A DNA stretch of 64,000 nt from Tritrichomonas foetus (taxonomy: Eukaryota > Parabasalia > Tritrichomonadida > Tritrichomonadidae): assembly GCA_001839685.1 (NCBI GenBank), contig MLAK01001393.1, positions 65,826-129,825 on the forward strand, in the 5' to 3' direction. Position 1 is the stretch's first letter; each line of letters opens with the position of its first letter. Below, in pieces: positions 1-9,246 of the stretch. The notes below the pieces were generated by a model. The model had not been told where the DNA came from, made no database searches, and saw only the letters and a program-made list of their open reading frames with translations. Made by a program: the position numbers and the translations under genes.

Positions 1-2
1 AA

Positions 3-191
3 AATTCTGTAATGTGGTTTATTGGTGAAGAAGTTCTTCAATGGTTGGAAAAAATGCAAAAGTCAGCGAACTTATCCGCCGAACAAGTTTGGTATAATGA
101 GCTAGTCGAAATACAAGATAAAATTGATAAGCATGTCGCCGACATGCCACCATCGTTTACATACCCACAGACAAAAGTCAATTCAAAATAA
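3..191 (+). CDS. C-terminal end of a possible Hsp70/Hsp110-like protein (partial)
   Basis: An open frame enters from the left edge and ends at TAA 189-191, giving the last 62 residues of a protein. The segment is helical and charged: EEVLQWLEKMQ comes near its start, then NELVEIQDKIDKHVADM, then a short proline/serine tail. Tryptophan in a WLE context followed by an amphipathic helix is reminiscent of the C-terminal helical lid of Hsp70/Hsp110 chaperones, but the fragment is too short to be certain. Reading frame and stop are clear; the function is a tentative inference. There is no EEVD or KDEL-type ending. Confidence 0.5.
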   Translation, partial: NSVMWFIGEEVLQWLEKMQKSANLSAEQVWYNELVEIQDKIDKHVADMPPSFTYPQTKVNSK

Positions 192-600
192 TATTTGTTT
201 ACCATTTCTGTTTTATATTGTTTTTTATTTAAAAATATTTTTATTGATCATTTTTTCCTTTTGATTTATGTTTCTCTCTCATATTTTCCCTTTTGTGATC
301 TATTTTATTCACACAACACTCAACTTTTGGCACATATGAGTGGACTCATTTGCCGAATTTAAAATATAGAATGGTTGAACATTCTTCACGTCGAATTACC
401 AGTTGTTCTGTTTTAAATGTTGATGATTGTGGGAATGTTTAACTTTCCTTTCATATCTTATAAGCGCAGAACATGTTAGGAAATTATTAAAGCAATAAAA
501 GAAAAGGGAAAAAAATTCAAGTTTACCAACAAATTACATGATTAATAAAAACATTTAGTCGCTACTCATCACACAAAATAAAAACATTCATTTTTTTCTT
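192..600. other. AT-rich tail-to-tail spacer
   Basis: This spacer lies between the 3' ends of two convergent genes. It contains T-runs and AT-rich sequence consistent with 3' UTRs. I see no coding frame, RNA gene or repeat in it. Confidence 0.6.
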
Positions 601-2331
601 TCAAAAATCCGATATTATTTTCCTGAATACAGAAGGTTCTCCTCGACATGCTGGACAAGAATTCTGTTCCAAAAACCACACATTTAAACATTCCGCACAA
701 AACCCAGTATGTCCACAAGGAAGAACAATTGAATCAGCAGGAGCTTCAAGACAAATTGAACATTGAGAACTATCAGAAATGGGAAATTCATCTGTATATG
801 ATTTTATTTCAAATCGACACAATGGACAATTTTCATGTGCATCAGCTGCTGCTTTCCCACATTTATCACATAATACTTTATGACCACAAGGTGCACAATA
901 CCCTTGTTTTTGACCTTCTAAACATTTCATACATTTTCCAACCATAGGATCAACAAACTTTGGTACAATTTTAACAGAAAAATCTACATTATTTTCATCA
1001 TTGGTAATAGATTCAAATGAAATATTATCTTTAAATAAGAAAACTCCAGTTGTATTACCATCAACTTGTTTTTCACAGTTAATTATATCATTTGAAGAAA
1101 AAGTTCCGCTTCCATTTGTTGACAAATGAACAAAAGCATTGGAAATTCCTTTAAATTTGTTTTTAGTTGCAGAAACATTGGCAGACGTATAAACCATTAT
1201 TCCATATTCTCCACATTCTTCAAATTCATTTCCATACATTTTTGCGCAAGCTTGATTGTAAGCTTCAAATCCTGCAACAGCACAATTTTTAATAAAATTA
1301 TGAAATAAAACACATGTAAAAGAATCACTTATTGAAATACCACAATCATTTACATTCTCAATTTTATTCGCATCCAAAACAGCTCGACTTGCCCCACGAA
1401 TACAAATTCCAGCTTTTTGCATGTCACTTATTTCATTATAGGAAATCTGTGCAGAACATTTCTGGAGAATTGCAAAAGCTGGATAAGAAGAACGTTTCAC
1501 TATATTTTTTAAAATTGTTGCTTTTGATTCAGCTACCATAAAAACGGCATTTCCACCAATATCTTCAAAGGTATTTTCATAGACAAAAGCATTAGATTTT
1601 AAAGATACTGAAATACAAGACGATTTAATGTTTTGAAATTTATTGTTCATAAATTTTGCTTCATTGCAATGATTGACATAAATTCCATTTTGTTGAATAT
1701 CATGAAAATTGGAATTTGTACAAAACAAAGAAGAATTAATTACTAAAATTGCAGGACTTGCTGTATGATGTATTTCTGTATTATTTACTTCAATAATTGA
1801 ATCCAAAGTGGCAACAATTCCATTATTTTCGGTTTGATATAATTCACAGTTTTCAATGACGGCTTGACTGACATTTGAAATATAAATCATTGAATCAGAA
1901 ACATTAAAAATTCGACAATCTTTTATAAATACTGAAGAATTGGTTTCTACAAATATTGCAGGAATTGTGATATTGCTAAGAATTAAATTTTCCAAAATTA
2001 TTCCATTTCCTCTGGTTATTACAAGAGTACCACCACATCCCGCATCACCATCATCAAAACTACAATTTTTAATTGAAATATTATCGACCATATAAATTAT
2101 TATTGAACAGCTGAATTTAAAACCCGAAATGCAAACATCTGGAGAAAGAATGACTATTTTTTGACAAATAAAGTGCGTATTAATCGTAGACGTCATATTC
2201 AACGGTTTTTGGATTTCTATATCTGCGCCTGAAAAGTTGTATTCATTAAAGGAGAGACGAATATCTGGAACATCGCCAAAATTCAGTATAGATCGAATAT
2301 CTCGTGAATTTGGGATTTCGGCATCCTCCAT
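601..2331 (-). CDS. Right-handed beta-helix protein with two C-terminal RING-type zinc fingers (putative E3 ubiquitin ligase)
   Basis: This is a 576-residue protein starting at ATG 2331. Residues of about 40-440 are a long run of short repeats rich in N, I, S and F, with phrases such as IENCELYQTENNGI and MYGNEFEECGEYGI. This is the PbH1 pattern of parallel beta-helices (pectate-lyase/carbohydrate-binding fold). Residues 467-506 carry a RING-like set of cysteines (CMKC, CAPCGH, CDKC, CPLC). Residues 524-562 form a canonical C3HC4 RING (CSIC, LPCGH, CAEC, CPAC). RING fingers of this kind recruit E2 enzymes, so a ubiquitin-ligase role with the beta-helix as substrate- or glycan-binding platform is inferred. 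There is no signal peptide or membrane segment, so it is probably cytosolic. Confidence 0.8.
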   Translation of the reverse strand: MEDAEIPNSRDIRSILNFGDVPDIRLSFNEYNFSGADIEIQKPLNMTSTINTHFICQKIVILSPDVCISGFKFSCSIIIYMVDNISIKNCSFDDGDAGCGGTLVITRGNGIILENLILSNITIPAIFVETNSSVFIKDCRIFNVSDSMIYISNVSQAVIENCELYQTENNGIVATLDSIIEVNNTEIHHTASPAILVINSSLFCTNSNFHDIQQNGIYVNHCNEAKFMNNKFQNIKSSCISVSLKSNAFVYENTFEDIGGNAVFMVAESKATILKNIVKRSSYPAFAILQKCSAQISYNEISDMQKAGICIRGASRAVLDANKIENVNDCGISISDSFTCVLFHNFIKNCAVAGFEAYNQACAKMYGNEFEECGEYGIMVYTSANVSATKNKFKGISNAFVHLSTNGSGTFSSNDIINCEKQVDGNTTGVFLFKDNISFESITNDENNVDFSVKIVPKFVDPMVGKCMKCLEGQKQGYCAPCGHKVLCDKCGKAAADAHENCPLCRFEIKSYTDEFPISDSSQCSICLEAPADSIVLPCGHTGFCAECLNVWFLEQNSCPACRGEPSVFRKIISDF

Positions 2332-2745
2332 TGGAAGGAAAAGTTTTTTTTAAGTTGGGTAAACTTTTTCATTTTTTTGAATTAACTCACAAATTTGAAT
2401 CTATTTCAAAAAATTTCACTTTTTCATGAGAAGTTTTGCTCTTAAATGAAATACGCATTTACCTGTCCGCAGCCCTGCTCAAAATTGTAAATGCCGAGAT
2501 TAATTCACAGTAAATTAAAAATTGAGTTATTTAACTGTTTATATATAGTTCATCACTATTTCACATCCGATTATTTTAATGTTTGAAAACTTTACTTTTG
2601 AATTTGTCAGGAAATCAATAAAACACTTTAAATCAGTCTTCAGAAGTAGAAAAGGAGTCAACCAGATGTTTTCAATTATTTTCAAAATCACTGCCAATTT
2701 AACTATTAGAAGCACTATTTCATATCACAAATAATTTGATCAAGC
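2332..2745. other. AT-rich upstream region of the beta-helix/RING gene
   Basis: The sequence next to the ATG at 2331 is T- and A-rich and should hold the promoter of the minus-strand RING gene. I found no clear Inr (TCAYW) or other recurrent element, and no open frame worth calling. Confidence 0.4.
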
Positions 2746-2866
2746 CAACAACACGAAACTCAAACTAACATGAATCTTTCTGGATTGAGTTCTCCTCCAC
2801 CAATTGATCAGAATGATCGAGTAAATGGTTCACGAAGTCCTGGTGGAGTTGAGTTTCGTGTTGTTG
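2746..2866. repeat. Inverted repeat (18-nt perfect arms plus inner 8-nt arms)
   Basis: The left arm at 2746-2763 (CAACAACACGAAACTCAA) is the exact reverse complement of 2849-2866. The 8 bases CTCCACCA at 2795-2802 pair with 2841-2848, which directly abut the right arm. The hairpin is therefore continuous on one side and interrupted by about 31 bases on the other. It covers the start of the decayed reading frame beginning at 2770. Confidence 0.7.
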
Positions 2867-3486
2867 CCTCATTATTGGATTTTACAAACGAAGATATCAT
2901 ATGATCTCAATCAAACAATAATTTCTTTGAAACTCAAAATGAAAAACAAATTGGAGAAGTATTCTCTCCTATCTGTGGTCAAGAATATCAAAAATAATCA
3001 ATAAGATGCTATTATGAGACAATTATTAATGGATTTTAAGTTGGCATATTCCATGGAGAAGCACTTCCATTCATATTCCTTCATTTTCATAACAACCATT
3101 TGCTTTACTCAGTAATGTACTATTACTGTAAGCATACAATTGTAGGAAATGTGCTGACCTTTCTAGATAATTTTTTTGAAAGGTTTTGTAAATTAATGGT
3201 GGATATTTCGAAATTCCTTTGAGAAATGGCAAAAAGACAAAATACCGAATCCTGAAATAATAAAATAAAAATCCCTGCGATCTTCTAAGATGCATAAAAG
3301 GACTTGACGTTTATTACGCTTCATTATATGAATTACTTGATGATGATGAAATGATAGGCCAGTATAATTCTGCTTTTCGGATAATTACACCTTCTTTCTT
3401 AATGAACCATAATACCTTCTTTCCAAGAGGAATATTTACATTTGAAACCGATATTATTCCAGATATTCACATCATGATCATCAATT
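2770..3486 (+). pseudogene. Probable decayed protein-coding gene, family unknown
   Basis: An ATG at 2770 opens a 44-codon frame ending in TGA at 2902-2904. The same frame then continues for about 30 more codons to the next stop. Further pieces with protein-like composition follow in shifting frames: a stretch ending in DNFFERFCKLMVDISKFL (stop near 3222), then FEKWQKDKIPNPEIIK in another frame. A third piece, from about 3264 to the stop at 3484-3486, includes CIKGLDVYYASLYELLDDDE. Broken frames in one orientation, with sensible amino-acid composition between breaks, suggest a gene that has lost function. I do not recognise the family. Chance open frames remain possible. Confidence 0.4.
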
Positions 3487-3825
3487 GAGGTATTTGAGAT
3501 ATTTTGATTCACATGATAAAATTGATTCAATATTGAAAAGTATAGTTTTATGATTATACATTTTTAAAATTATACTCATAGTTTATATTTTAATTTTCGA
3601 ATTTAAATCATAATTTACGAATTATCATCAAAGATATACACATTCTTATTTTTAGCTTGAAAATTTACTCTTTGAAAATCTAAAATATTATTATCTTTCT
3701 ATTAAAGTATTTATATTGTATATTATTATTTACATGAGATTTAAATATAATATTTAACATTATATTTTCTTTGTAAAATTACATCACTGTAAAACATGCA
3801 GATATAGGAAAAATTAGATTTTCGA
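3487..3825. other. AT-rich spacer
   Basis: Very AT-rich sequence between the decayed gene and the promoter of the LRR gene. I see no frame, RNA or repeat of note. Confidence 0.5.
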
Positions 3826-3836
3826 AAACGTTTAAC
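3826..3836 (+). promoter_or_regulatory. ACGTTTAA-type element upstream of the LRR gene
   Basis: AAACGTTTAAC lies about 103 bases before the ATG at 3939, in sense orientation. It resembles the GAACGTTTAAT element found immediately upstream of several other genes in the window, but sits farther out than those. Confidence 0.3.
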
Positions 3837-3938
3837 AAATATATTGAATTAATTGAATGGTAAACATAAAAACTACATAGAAAAGATTCATCAAAAATTC
3901 AAATAAATGAGAAGAAGTTCCTCACAAAATTATTTTGA

Positions 3939-6900
3939 ATGAAAGTGAAAACAGAGTTTAATTCACCAATCAGCAATGAAAATCTCGCTTTCTTTGCAGC
4001 AAATCTACCATTTAGTAGTAACTCAATTGATACAATGGTTGTTTTTCAATTTGCTGAAGATTGTGTATTCCATTCAAACACAAAATTATATCATGGAGTT
4101 GTCACAGTTACACCACATTTTATATCATTATTCAAATCCAAAAAGCAAGGAAAATTCAAACATTTTATTTCTTTTCAATTTTTATATTTAAAACTTGTTA
4201 ATATCAAAAAAGAATCATCAATAGTGATTCGAGGTGATGCCTTTGGAAGTAGATATGAAGATACACAAGAAGTTCAAATCACACAATGTGAAAACATGTA
4301 CTTATTGTCACATGTTATTAATCGAAACATAACTTTAATGTATCCATCATTAAGTATAAGAAAACCAAATGTTAGATCAAATACTGCACCATTAAATATA
4401 CCAATAGCACCATCACAACATATTCAATTTCGTTATGACTCTATTGCTCCTGTTCTCTGTGATAAATATTCCCATCAATTTGTGAAAGAAATTGACATGA
4501 GGTTTGCTTGCTCGAATTATATTATGCCAATTACTGGATTTCCAAAACAATATGACTTTGATACGATTGCTGAATCATGTTCAAATTTACCTTATTTTAG
4601 TTCATTTATTACAAATGGTGACATCAATGAAAATAGTCCAATTTCTGCACTTTTGACATTTTTAGAGAAAAATTCAAAACACTTCAAAATAGTTTGTCTT
4701 GATAGATATGAAGACTTAAATCTTGAACCAATTGCTAAATATTTATATAGAAATTTTAAAAAATGTAAAGTTACATGTTGGAGGATTACAAATAGCACAA
4801 CTAAAAATTTCCCGATGTTTTTAAAAGCTTTATTCAAATTAGAGATCAAAGTTAAAGTTTTAGATTTTCGTGGGACTTTTTTAGATCATTTCTGTCTGAA
4901 AAAGATATTTAAAGGAATTGATAAAAACGAAAATTTCCATAGTCTTGAAGTTCTGGCACTTGATGGAAAAATTGAAGATAAAATGTATGATTCGTTAATT
5001 CATTTATTAAATCATTCTTCATTCATGAAAGAATTATGTTTAACAAATTTAACGAAAAATATGAAATTGGTTGCTACTTTGATCATGAATCGGAAATTAC
5101 CAATTGAAAAGTTAGATTTATCAGGAAATTTAATGTCGCCAAAGTCCCAATATGGAGTGATACAAGCTGTTCAATCATCATCAACAATTTATGATGTTAA
5201 CATTTCAAGATCTGAATTCACATCTGAAAATTTGGCACTTTTAGCAAAAGCTTTAGTAAGCAATAGTGCCAAAAAGCTGAGAATCCTTCGAATTAATAAA
5301 ATGAATGCATCAACACCAATATTTTCCAAAGATAAAGCAAAGAAAAAGATTTCATTTATTCTCGGATCTTTGATAGGTGAAAATTGTGAAAAATTAGGTG
5401 GTTTAGAATTGGATTACATGAAGCCCAAAGCTGAACATTTAAAATCACTAACAACATTTTTGAAAATGCTGCCAAATTTATATTATTTATCACTCTCTGG
5501 TAATTTCTCTCATCTTGATAAAGGAGTTGGTATTCATGTTGCTAAATTATTAGAAATCCAATCAATTCAAACATTAATATTAAAAGGTAGCGATGATAAA
5601 TGCTTAAAAAAGGAAATTATTCCCGTTCTTGATGCTTTAGAACAAAATAGAACACTTTGTAAAATTGATATTACTAATAACTCAATTGGTCAAAATAATT
5701 TAGCGCGGTTTTTGGAAATTTGTTGTAAACATCCTACATTAAATAATGTTGCTTTTGATGGAAATGGTCTATATGACCCTGAATTGTTAAAAGAATTTTT
5801 AAAAACATTTCCTCAAAGACCACAGTCAGCATACATAAAATTCCCAATTCAGAGTTTTCGTAGTTTGTGTGAAAAATATTACAAAAATGGAACAGATTTA
5901 GAGGATGAATTTATAAATATTAAATCCGATTCACAAAGAAAGTTAATGATGAATCGTTCGCTAACTGGAAATTCTCGATTTTTAATTTCTTCCTGCCTTC
6001 CTCAGTCCATTGTCGATGAAATGTATCGAGAATCATTCGAAATTGATGATCTTGAACCAATGCTAAATAGAAATCATTATTCTCTAATTTCAGAAGCTTT
6101 CAAAATCCCACTACCTTTTCAAAATAGAAATGAGAAAGCAACAAAATATAAAGCAATCAAAAAATTGGAAAAAGCTGATCCTTCCTTAAATGAATATCAG
6201 ATGCCTTTTTTGTATCAATATGCCGAAGTTAGTGATTATTCTCCACCAAACTCATCACGAATAAATACACAAAGCACTTTAACAACAACAACCTCAACTC
6301 TAACAAATGGTCATGATCCAAAACAAAAGAAAGTTAAAGTGAATAATAATAATCATGATGATATTTATTTTGTGAATCTAGATAAGTTTTCTATATCTTC
6401 TTCAGAAGAAACCGAAAGTTCTGATAATAAAGATAGTGATTATTTTAATCAATCACCTAAAAGTAGTAGAAGAAATACAGATAATGGAACAAGAAGTTCA
6501 AAAAGAAGTCGATTTTCAGAAAGCTCCACCGATGAAAGAAGTTCAACAAATAAATCGGAAAGTAGTGATAGTTATGAAGTTGTGAAAAGAAGTGCAAAAA
6601 TGAAGAGGAGAAATACGGATTATTCATATAAAACAAATAATAAAAGAAAATATAAATATAATGAAAACACTGATGAAAGTTCTGATGATGAAGAAGATTT
6701 CAGGAAATCTCGAAAATTAAATAAAAGGAAAAATAATAAATCTACTCGTTCACAGGCGGTTCATTTTGAGAAAAAAGTTGTTGTGCGAAAAAGAATTGAT
6801 GATTCTGATAATGATGGCAGTGAATATGACGATGACAAGTATTCAAAAAAGAAAACCCAAGTGACTGAAAATAAAAATAATCATAGAAAGTCTGATTATC

Positions 6901-7220
6901 ATGATAAGTATGATCGATATGACAAATTTGATCGATATCATAAAAATGTGTCTGCTGCTAAAAGTTCCAATTCCAAAAGAAATCAAAAAAATCGAAGGAA
7001 ATATGACGATACAGATGATTCATCTAATGATTATAGTGAGAGCTTTGATTTACTAAAAAATAAAAAACAACTAAACAATACAAAATCAAGACTTGATGTT
7101 TCAAAGGAATTTAAACAAAGCAGAAGAAAAAGTGATTTAAAATATGATCCATATGATAATGAAAAACATGGTCGCATAAATCGAAAATTAGTTGTATCTT
7201 CAAGTGAAAGTGATAATTAG
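3939..7220 (+). CDS. CARMIL-like leucine-rich repeat protein with long charged tail
   Basis: This is a 1093-residue protein with three regions. Residues of about 30-150 form a compact domain (VVFQFAEDCVFH, GVVTVTPHFISLF, SQVITRN-like helix near the end) placed where CARMIL proteins carry a PH-like domain. Residues of about 240-640 contain irregular 28-30-residue leucine-rich repeats (LDLSGNL, LSLSGNF, IDITNNSIG), the ribonuclease-inhibitor type seen in CARMILs. Residues of about 780-1093 are a low-complexity tail rich in S, K, D, R and N, with many SSE/SSD acidic-serine sites. CARMILs regulate actin capping protein at membranes. I cannot see a clear capping-protein-interaction motif, so an actin-regulatory role is inferred from architecture. 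A 12-codon upstream ORF (3907-3942) overlaps the start codon as ATGA. Confidence 0.75.
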   Translation: MKVKTEFNSPISNENLAFFAANLPFSSNSIDTMVVFQFAEDCVFHSNTKLYHGVVTVTPHFISLFKSKKQGKFKHFISFQFLYLKLVNIKKESSIVIRGDAFGSRYEDTQEVQITQCENMYLLSHVINRNITLMYPSLSIRKPNVRSNTAPLNIPIAPSQHIQFRYDSIAPVLCDKYSHQFVKEIDMRFACSNYIMPITGFPKQYDFDTIAESCSNLPYFSSFITNGDINENSPISALLTFLEKNSKHFKIVCLDRYEDLNLEPIAKYLYRNFKKCKVTCWRITNSTTKNFPMFLKALFKLEIKVKVLDFRGTFLDHFCLKKIFKGIDKNENFHSLEVLALDGKIEDKMYDSLIHLLNHSSFMKELCLTNLTKNMKLVATLIMNRKLPIEKLDLSGNLMSPKSQYGVIQAVQSSSTIYDVNISRSEFTSENLALLAKALVSNSAKKLRILRINKMNASTPIFSKDKAKKKISFILGSLIGENCEKLGGLELDYMKPKAEHLKSLTTFLKMLPNLYYLSLSGNFSHLDKGVGIHVAKLLEIQSIQTLILKGSDDKCLKKEIIPVLDALEQNRTLCKIDITNNSIGQNNLARFLEICCKHPTLNNVAFDGNGLYDPELLKEFLKTFPQRPQSAYIKFPIQSFRSLCEKYYKNGTDLEDEFINIKSDSQRKLMMNRSLTGNSRFLISSCLPQSIVDEMYRESFEIDDLEPMLNRNHYSLISEAFKIPLPFQNRNEKATKYKAIKKLEKADPSLNEYQMPFLYQYAEVSDYSPPNSSRINTQSTLTTTTSTLTNGHDPKQKKVKVNNNNHDDIYFVNLDKFSISSSEETESSDNKDSDYFNQSPKSSRRNTDNGTRSSKRSRFSESSTDERSSTNKSESSDSYEVVKRSAKMKRRNTDYSYKTNNKRKYKYNENTDESSDDEEDFRKSRKLNKRKNNKSTRSQAVHFEKKVVVRKRIDDSDNDGSEYDDDKYSKKKTQVTENKNNHRKSDYHDKYDRYDKFDRYHKNVSAAKSSNSKRNQKNRRKYDDTDDSSNDYSESFDLLKNKKQLNNTKSRLDVSKEFKQSRRKSDLKYDPYDNEKHGRINRKLVVSSSESDN

Positions 7221-7508
7221 ATACATTTTTTGTTGTTTAATAAATTATAGATTGATAATTATATATATATTTCTTATCTTATTTTTTTAATCATATAAAA
7301 TGGAGAAAATAAATGTAAATATCGAGATATCAAAATATTTATTTCCTCTTTCGGTTTTATTCATCATATTTTCCTGTGATTGTATCCAGATTATATCTCA
7401 ATTGTATAGCATTATAACGTAAAATTGTCTTTTTTTTCAAGAAAAATTAGTAAATAATTAGTTTTATGATAAATTTTATCCAAACTCAAAATATAGCATG
7501 TCCGGTCT

Positions 7509-8657
7509 TCACTGTTTCTTTGGCTCCTCATCCTTCTTTGTGTCACCAATGTCACCAAACTCAGAAAGGATCGACTGTAGAGCATCTGGTGAGTCTATTA
7601 AACTATTAATATCTTCCTCTAATTTTTTGTCTATTTCACTTTCCTTCTTCTTCTCTTCTTTACTTTCATCTTTCTTCTCTTCCTTCCCTTTCTCATTCTG
7701 AGGCTCATCATCATCATCATCAACATTAATTTCATTTGAAAGCCTCAATGCTTCTTCGAAGTCTGGATCAACTTCTTCATTGTTGTTGTTGTTAGTAGCT
7801 CCATCGTCATCATGCGTTTCAAGAGATGCTCTGATCGCTTCCAGTAATTCTGGGTCATCTAAGCCGATTTCATCAACGGCAGGTGCGTTTGCCGCATTTG
7901 GCTGGTCATTTCCGTCTTCCAGCATTCTTCTCGATTCTTCGATGGCAGCCAGCAAATCGGGATCGACGATTTCGTTCTCGTCTGCAATGCCAGCTTCTTG
8001 CCGGGACATTGCAAGGACCCTCTGCATCTCATCGTCGTTGAAGTTGAAGTCGTCGGCCGATGCCGGTGGCATCTGCGCATTGAAGTTCGACATGTAGGCA
8101 TTCATTACTGCGTCCGATAAAACTGCCGTGCCGATTGGGATTTCGCTGAAGTATGATTTGTTTCCTAATTTCTCGACAAATAATTTCAATGTATCTTTGT
8201 TGATTTCGTCGTTTCCGAAGCAGATAATGTCGATGCATGCTCCGTCTCTGTTTGCGATAGCGGCGAGGGTTTCTGCTTTCTCGTTAGTCAATTCGTGCTG
8301 GGATGCTAATAAAATAATTAATTTGCGGTTGGGAACTTCCTTTGGCCGATGTTTGAGAGCGAAAAGACCGCATCGAATTGCTTTCTCCAATTGGACTTTC
8401 CCGCCACATCGAACAGTATCGAGATTCATTCTAATTTTTCTGAGGTCTTGGCTGAGGGAGGTGTTAATTCCGAAGTCAAAATCTGAAAGTGTACCGAATC
8501 CAAAAACTGATTCTTTATTACCTCTGAGAAAATATCGAGAAAATACTTCGACTGTGTTCTTCTGGGCTTCAATTCTAGTCGGAATGAAGTCGCCGTTGAT
8601 CGAGGAAAAAGAGTTGTCTATAAGGACTATGGCAGCCTGGCAATCACTTGCAGCCAT
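7509..8657 (-). CDS. RPN10: 26S proteasome regulatory subunit Rpn10/S5a with four ubiquitin-interacting motifs
   Basis: This is a 382-residue protein starting at ATG 8657. Residues 1-190 are a VWA domain with the Rpn10 signature: IVLIDNS, then NGDFIPTRIEAQK, a conserved AIRCGLFALKHR helix and KLIILLASQ. Four UIM helices follow at about 208-222 (DDEMQRVLAMSRQ), 232-245 (DPDLLAAIEESRR), 267-281 (DPELLEAIRASLE) and 297-309 (DPDFEEALRLSNE). Each has the acidic-hydrophobic-Ala-Ser pattern. A lysine/glutamate-rich tail ends the protein. Rpn10 sits at the lid-base junction of the proteasome and captures ubiquitinated substrates. Yeast Rpn10 has one UIM and human S5a two, so four is unusual. Confidence 0.93.
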   Translation of the reverse strand: MAASDCQAAIVLIDNSFSSINGDFIPTRIEAQKNTVEVFSRYFLRGNKESVFGFGTLSDFDFGINTSLSQDLRKIRMNLDTVRCGGKVQLEKAIRCGLFALKHRPKEVPNRKLIILLASQHELTNEKAETLAAIANRDGACIDIICFGNDEINKDTLKLFVEKLGNKSYFSEIPIGTAVLSDAVMNAYMSNFNAQMPPASADDFNFNDDEMQRVLAMSRQEAGIADENEIVDPDLLAAIEESRRMLEDGNDQPNAANAPAVDEIGLDDPELLEAIRASLETHDDDGATNNNNNEEVDPDFEEALRLSNEINVDDDDDEPQNEKGKEEKKDESKEEKKKESEIDKKLEEDINSLIDSPDALQSILSEFGDIGDTKKDEEPKKQ

Positions 8658-8677
8658 TTATAATGTCAGATATTTAA

Positions 8678-8704
8678 AAGTGACCAACTATAGATTAAAC
8701 GTTC
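8678..8704 (-). promoter_or_regulatory. Rpn10 promoter: Inr-like TCACTT and GAACGTTTAAT element
   Basis: On the minus strand, TCACTT (8678-8683) lies about 20 bases before the Rpn10 ATG and matches the trichomonad initiator TCA(C/T)(A/T). Ten bases further upstream is GAACGTTTAAT (8694-8704), the element repeated at other genes in this window. Role inferred from position only. Confidence 0.5.
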
Positions 8705-9246
8705 GTTCGGAAAAATTTTGAAAATTTTATCATATCGAATCGCTAAAAGAATAAAACTTTCATTTTCTTTCCGAGATGGAAAGACGACATTAAAGGAGAA
8801 TGATTGAAAGAATATTTTGAGAGTAAAAACATATACGTATTAAACTAAAAGAAAATATTCGGATATTTAATTGACGTAATTGTTAGATGGGTGAGGTGAT
8901 AATTATTTAAAATTAATTATATAATCTAATTATCGAGTTTTTTGGTATTAAAAAAACTGTTTATAATGGTAGATGTACCATAAAAGAAAAGGATTGTATA
9001 CGTTTAAAATATTTCTCATTCAAATATGTGATAAACAAATTATTTCAATGAAATAATTTCGCTTGAAGTTTTCCAGATCAATGACTGTGATTTGGAAATA
9101 AAATTAAGTCTAAAAGAAAAAAAAAAGTATATGACTGCATGTATGTTGTATTTAAGACCAATTTATTAATGTATGTTTTTGTATGTTTCGATTTATATTC
9201 GAGTCATAGTTTTTAACTTTATATAAAATTCATAAAAAGTGCTTTC
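8705..9246. other. AT-rich spacer between Rpn10 and Spt6
   Basis: No coding frame of interest. A plus-sense TATACGTTTAAAAT occurs near 8997-9010 with no plus-strand gene downstream; it may be chance. The part next to 9246 should hold the 3' UTR of Spt6. Confidence 0.5.

Noticed and set aside
648..1541. Several plus-strand frames (99, 60 and 69 codons) over the beta-helix/RING gene
   Set aside because: They are antisense shadows of a well-supported minus-strand gene with clear RING motifs.
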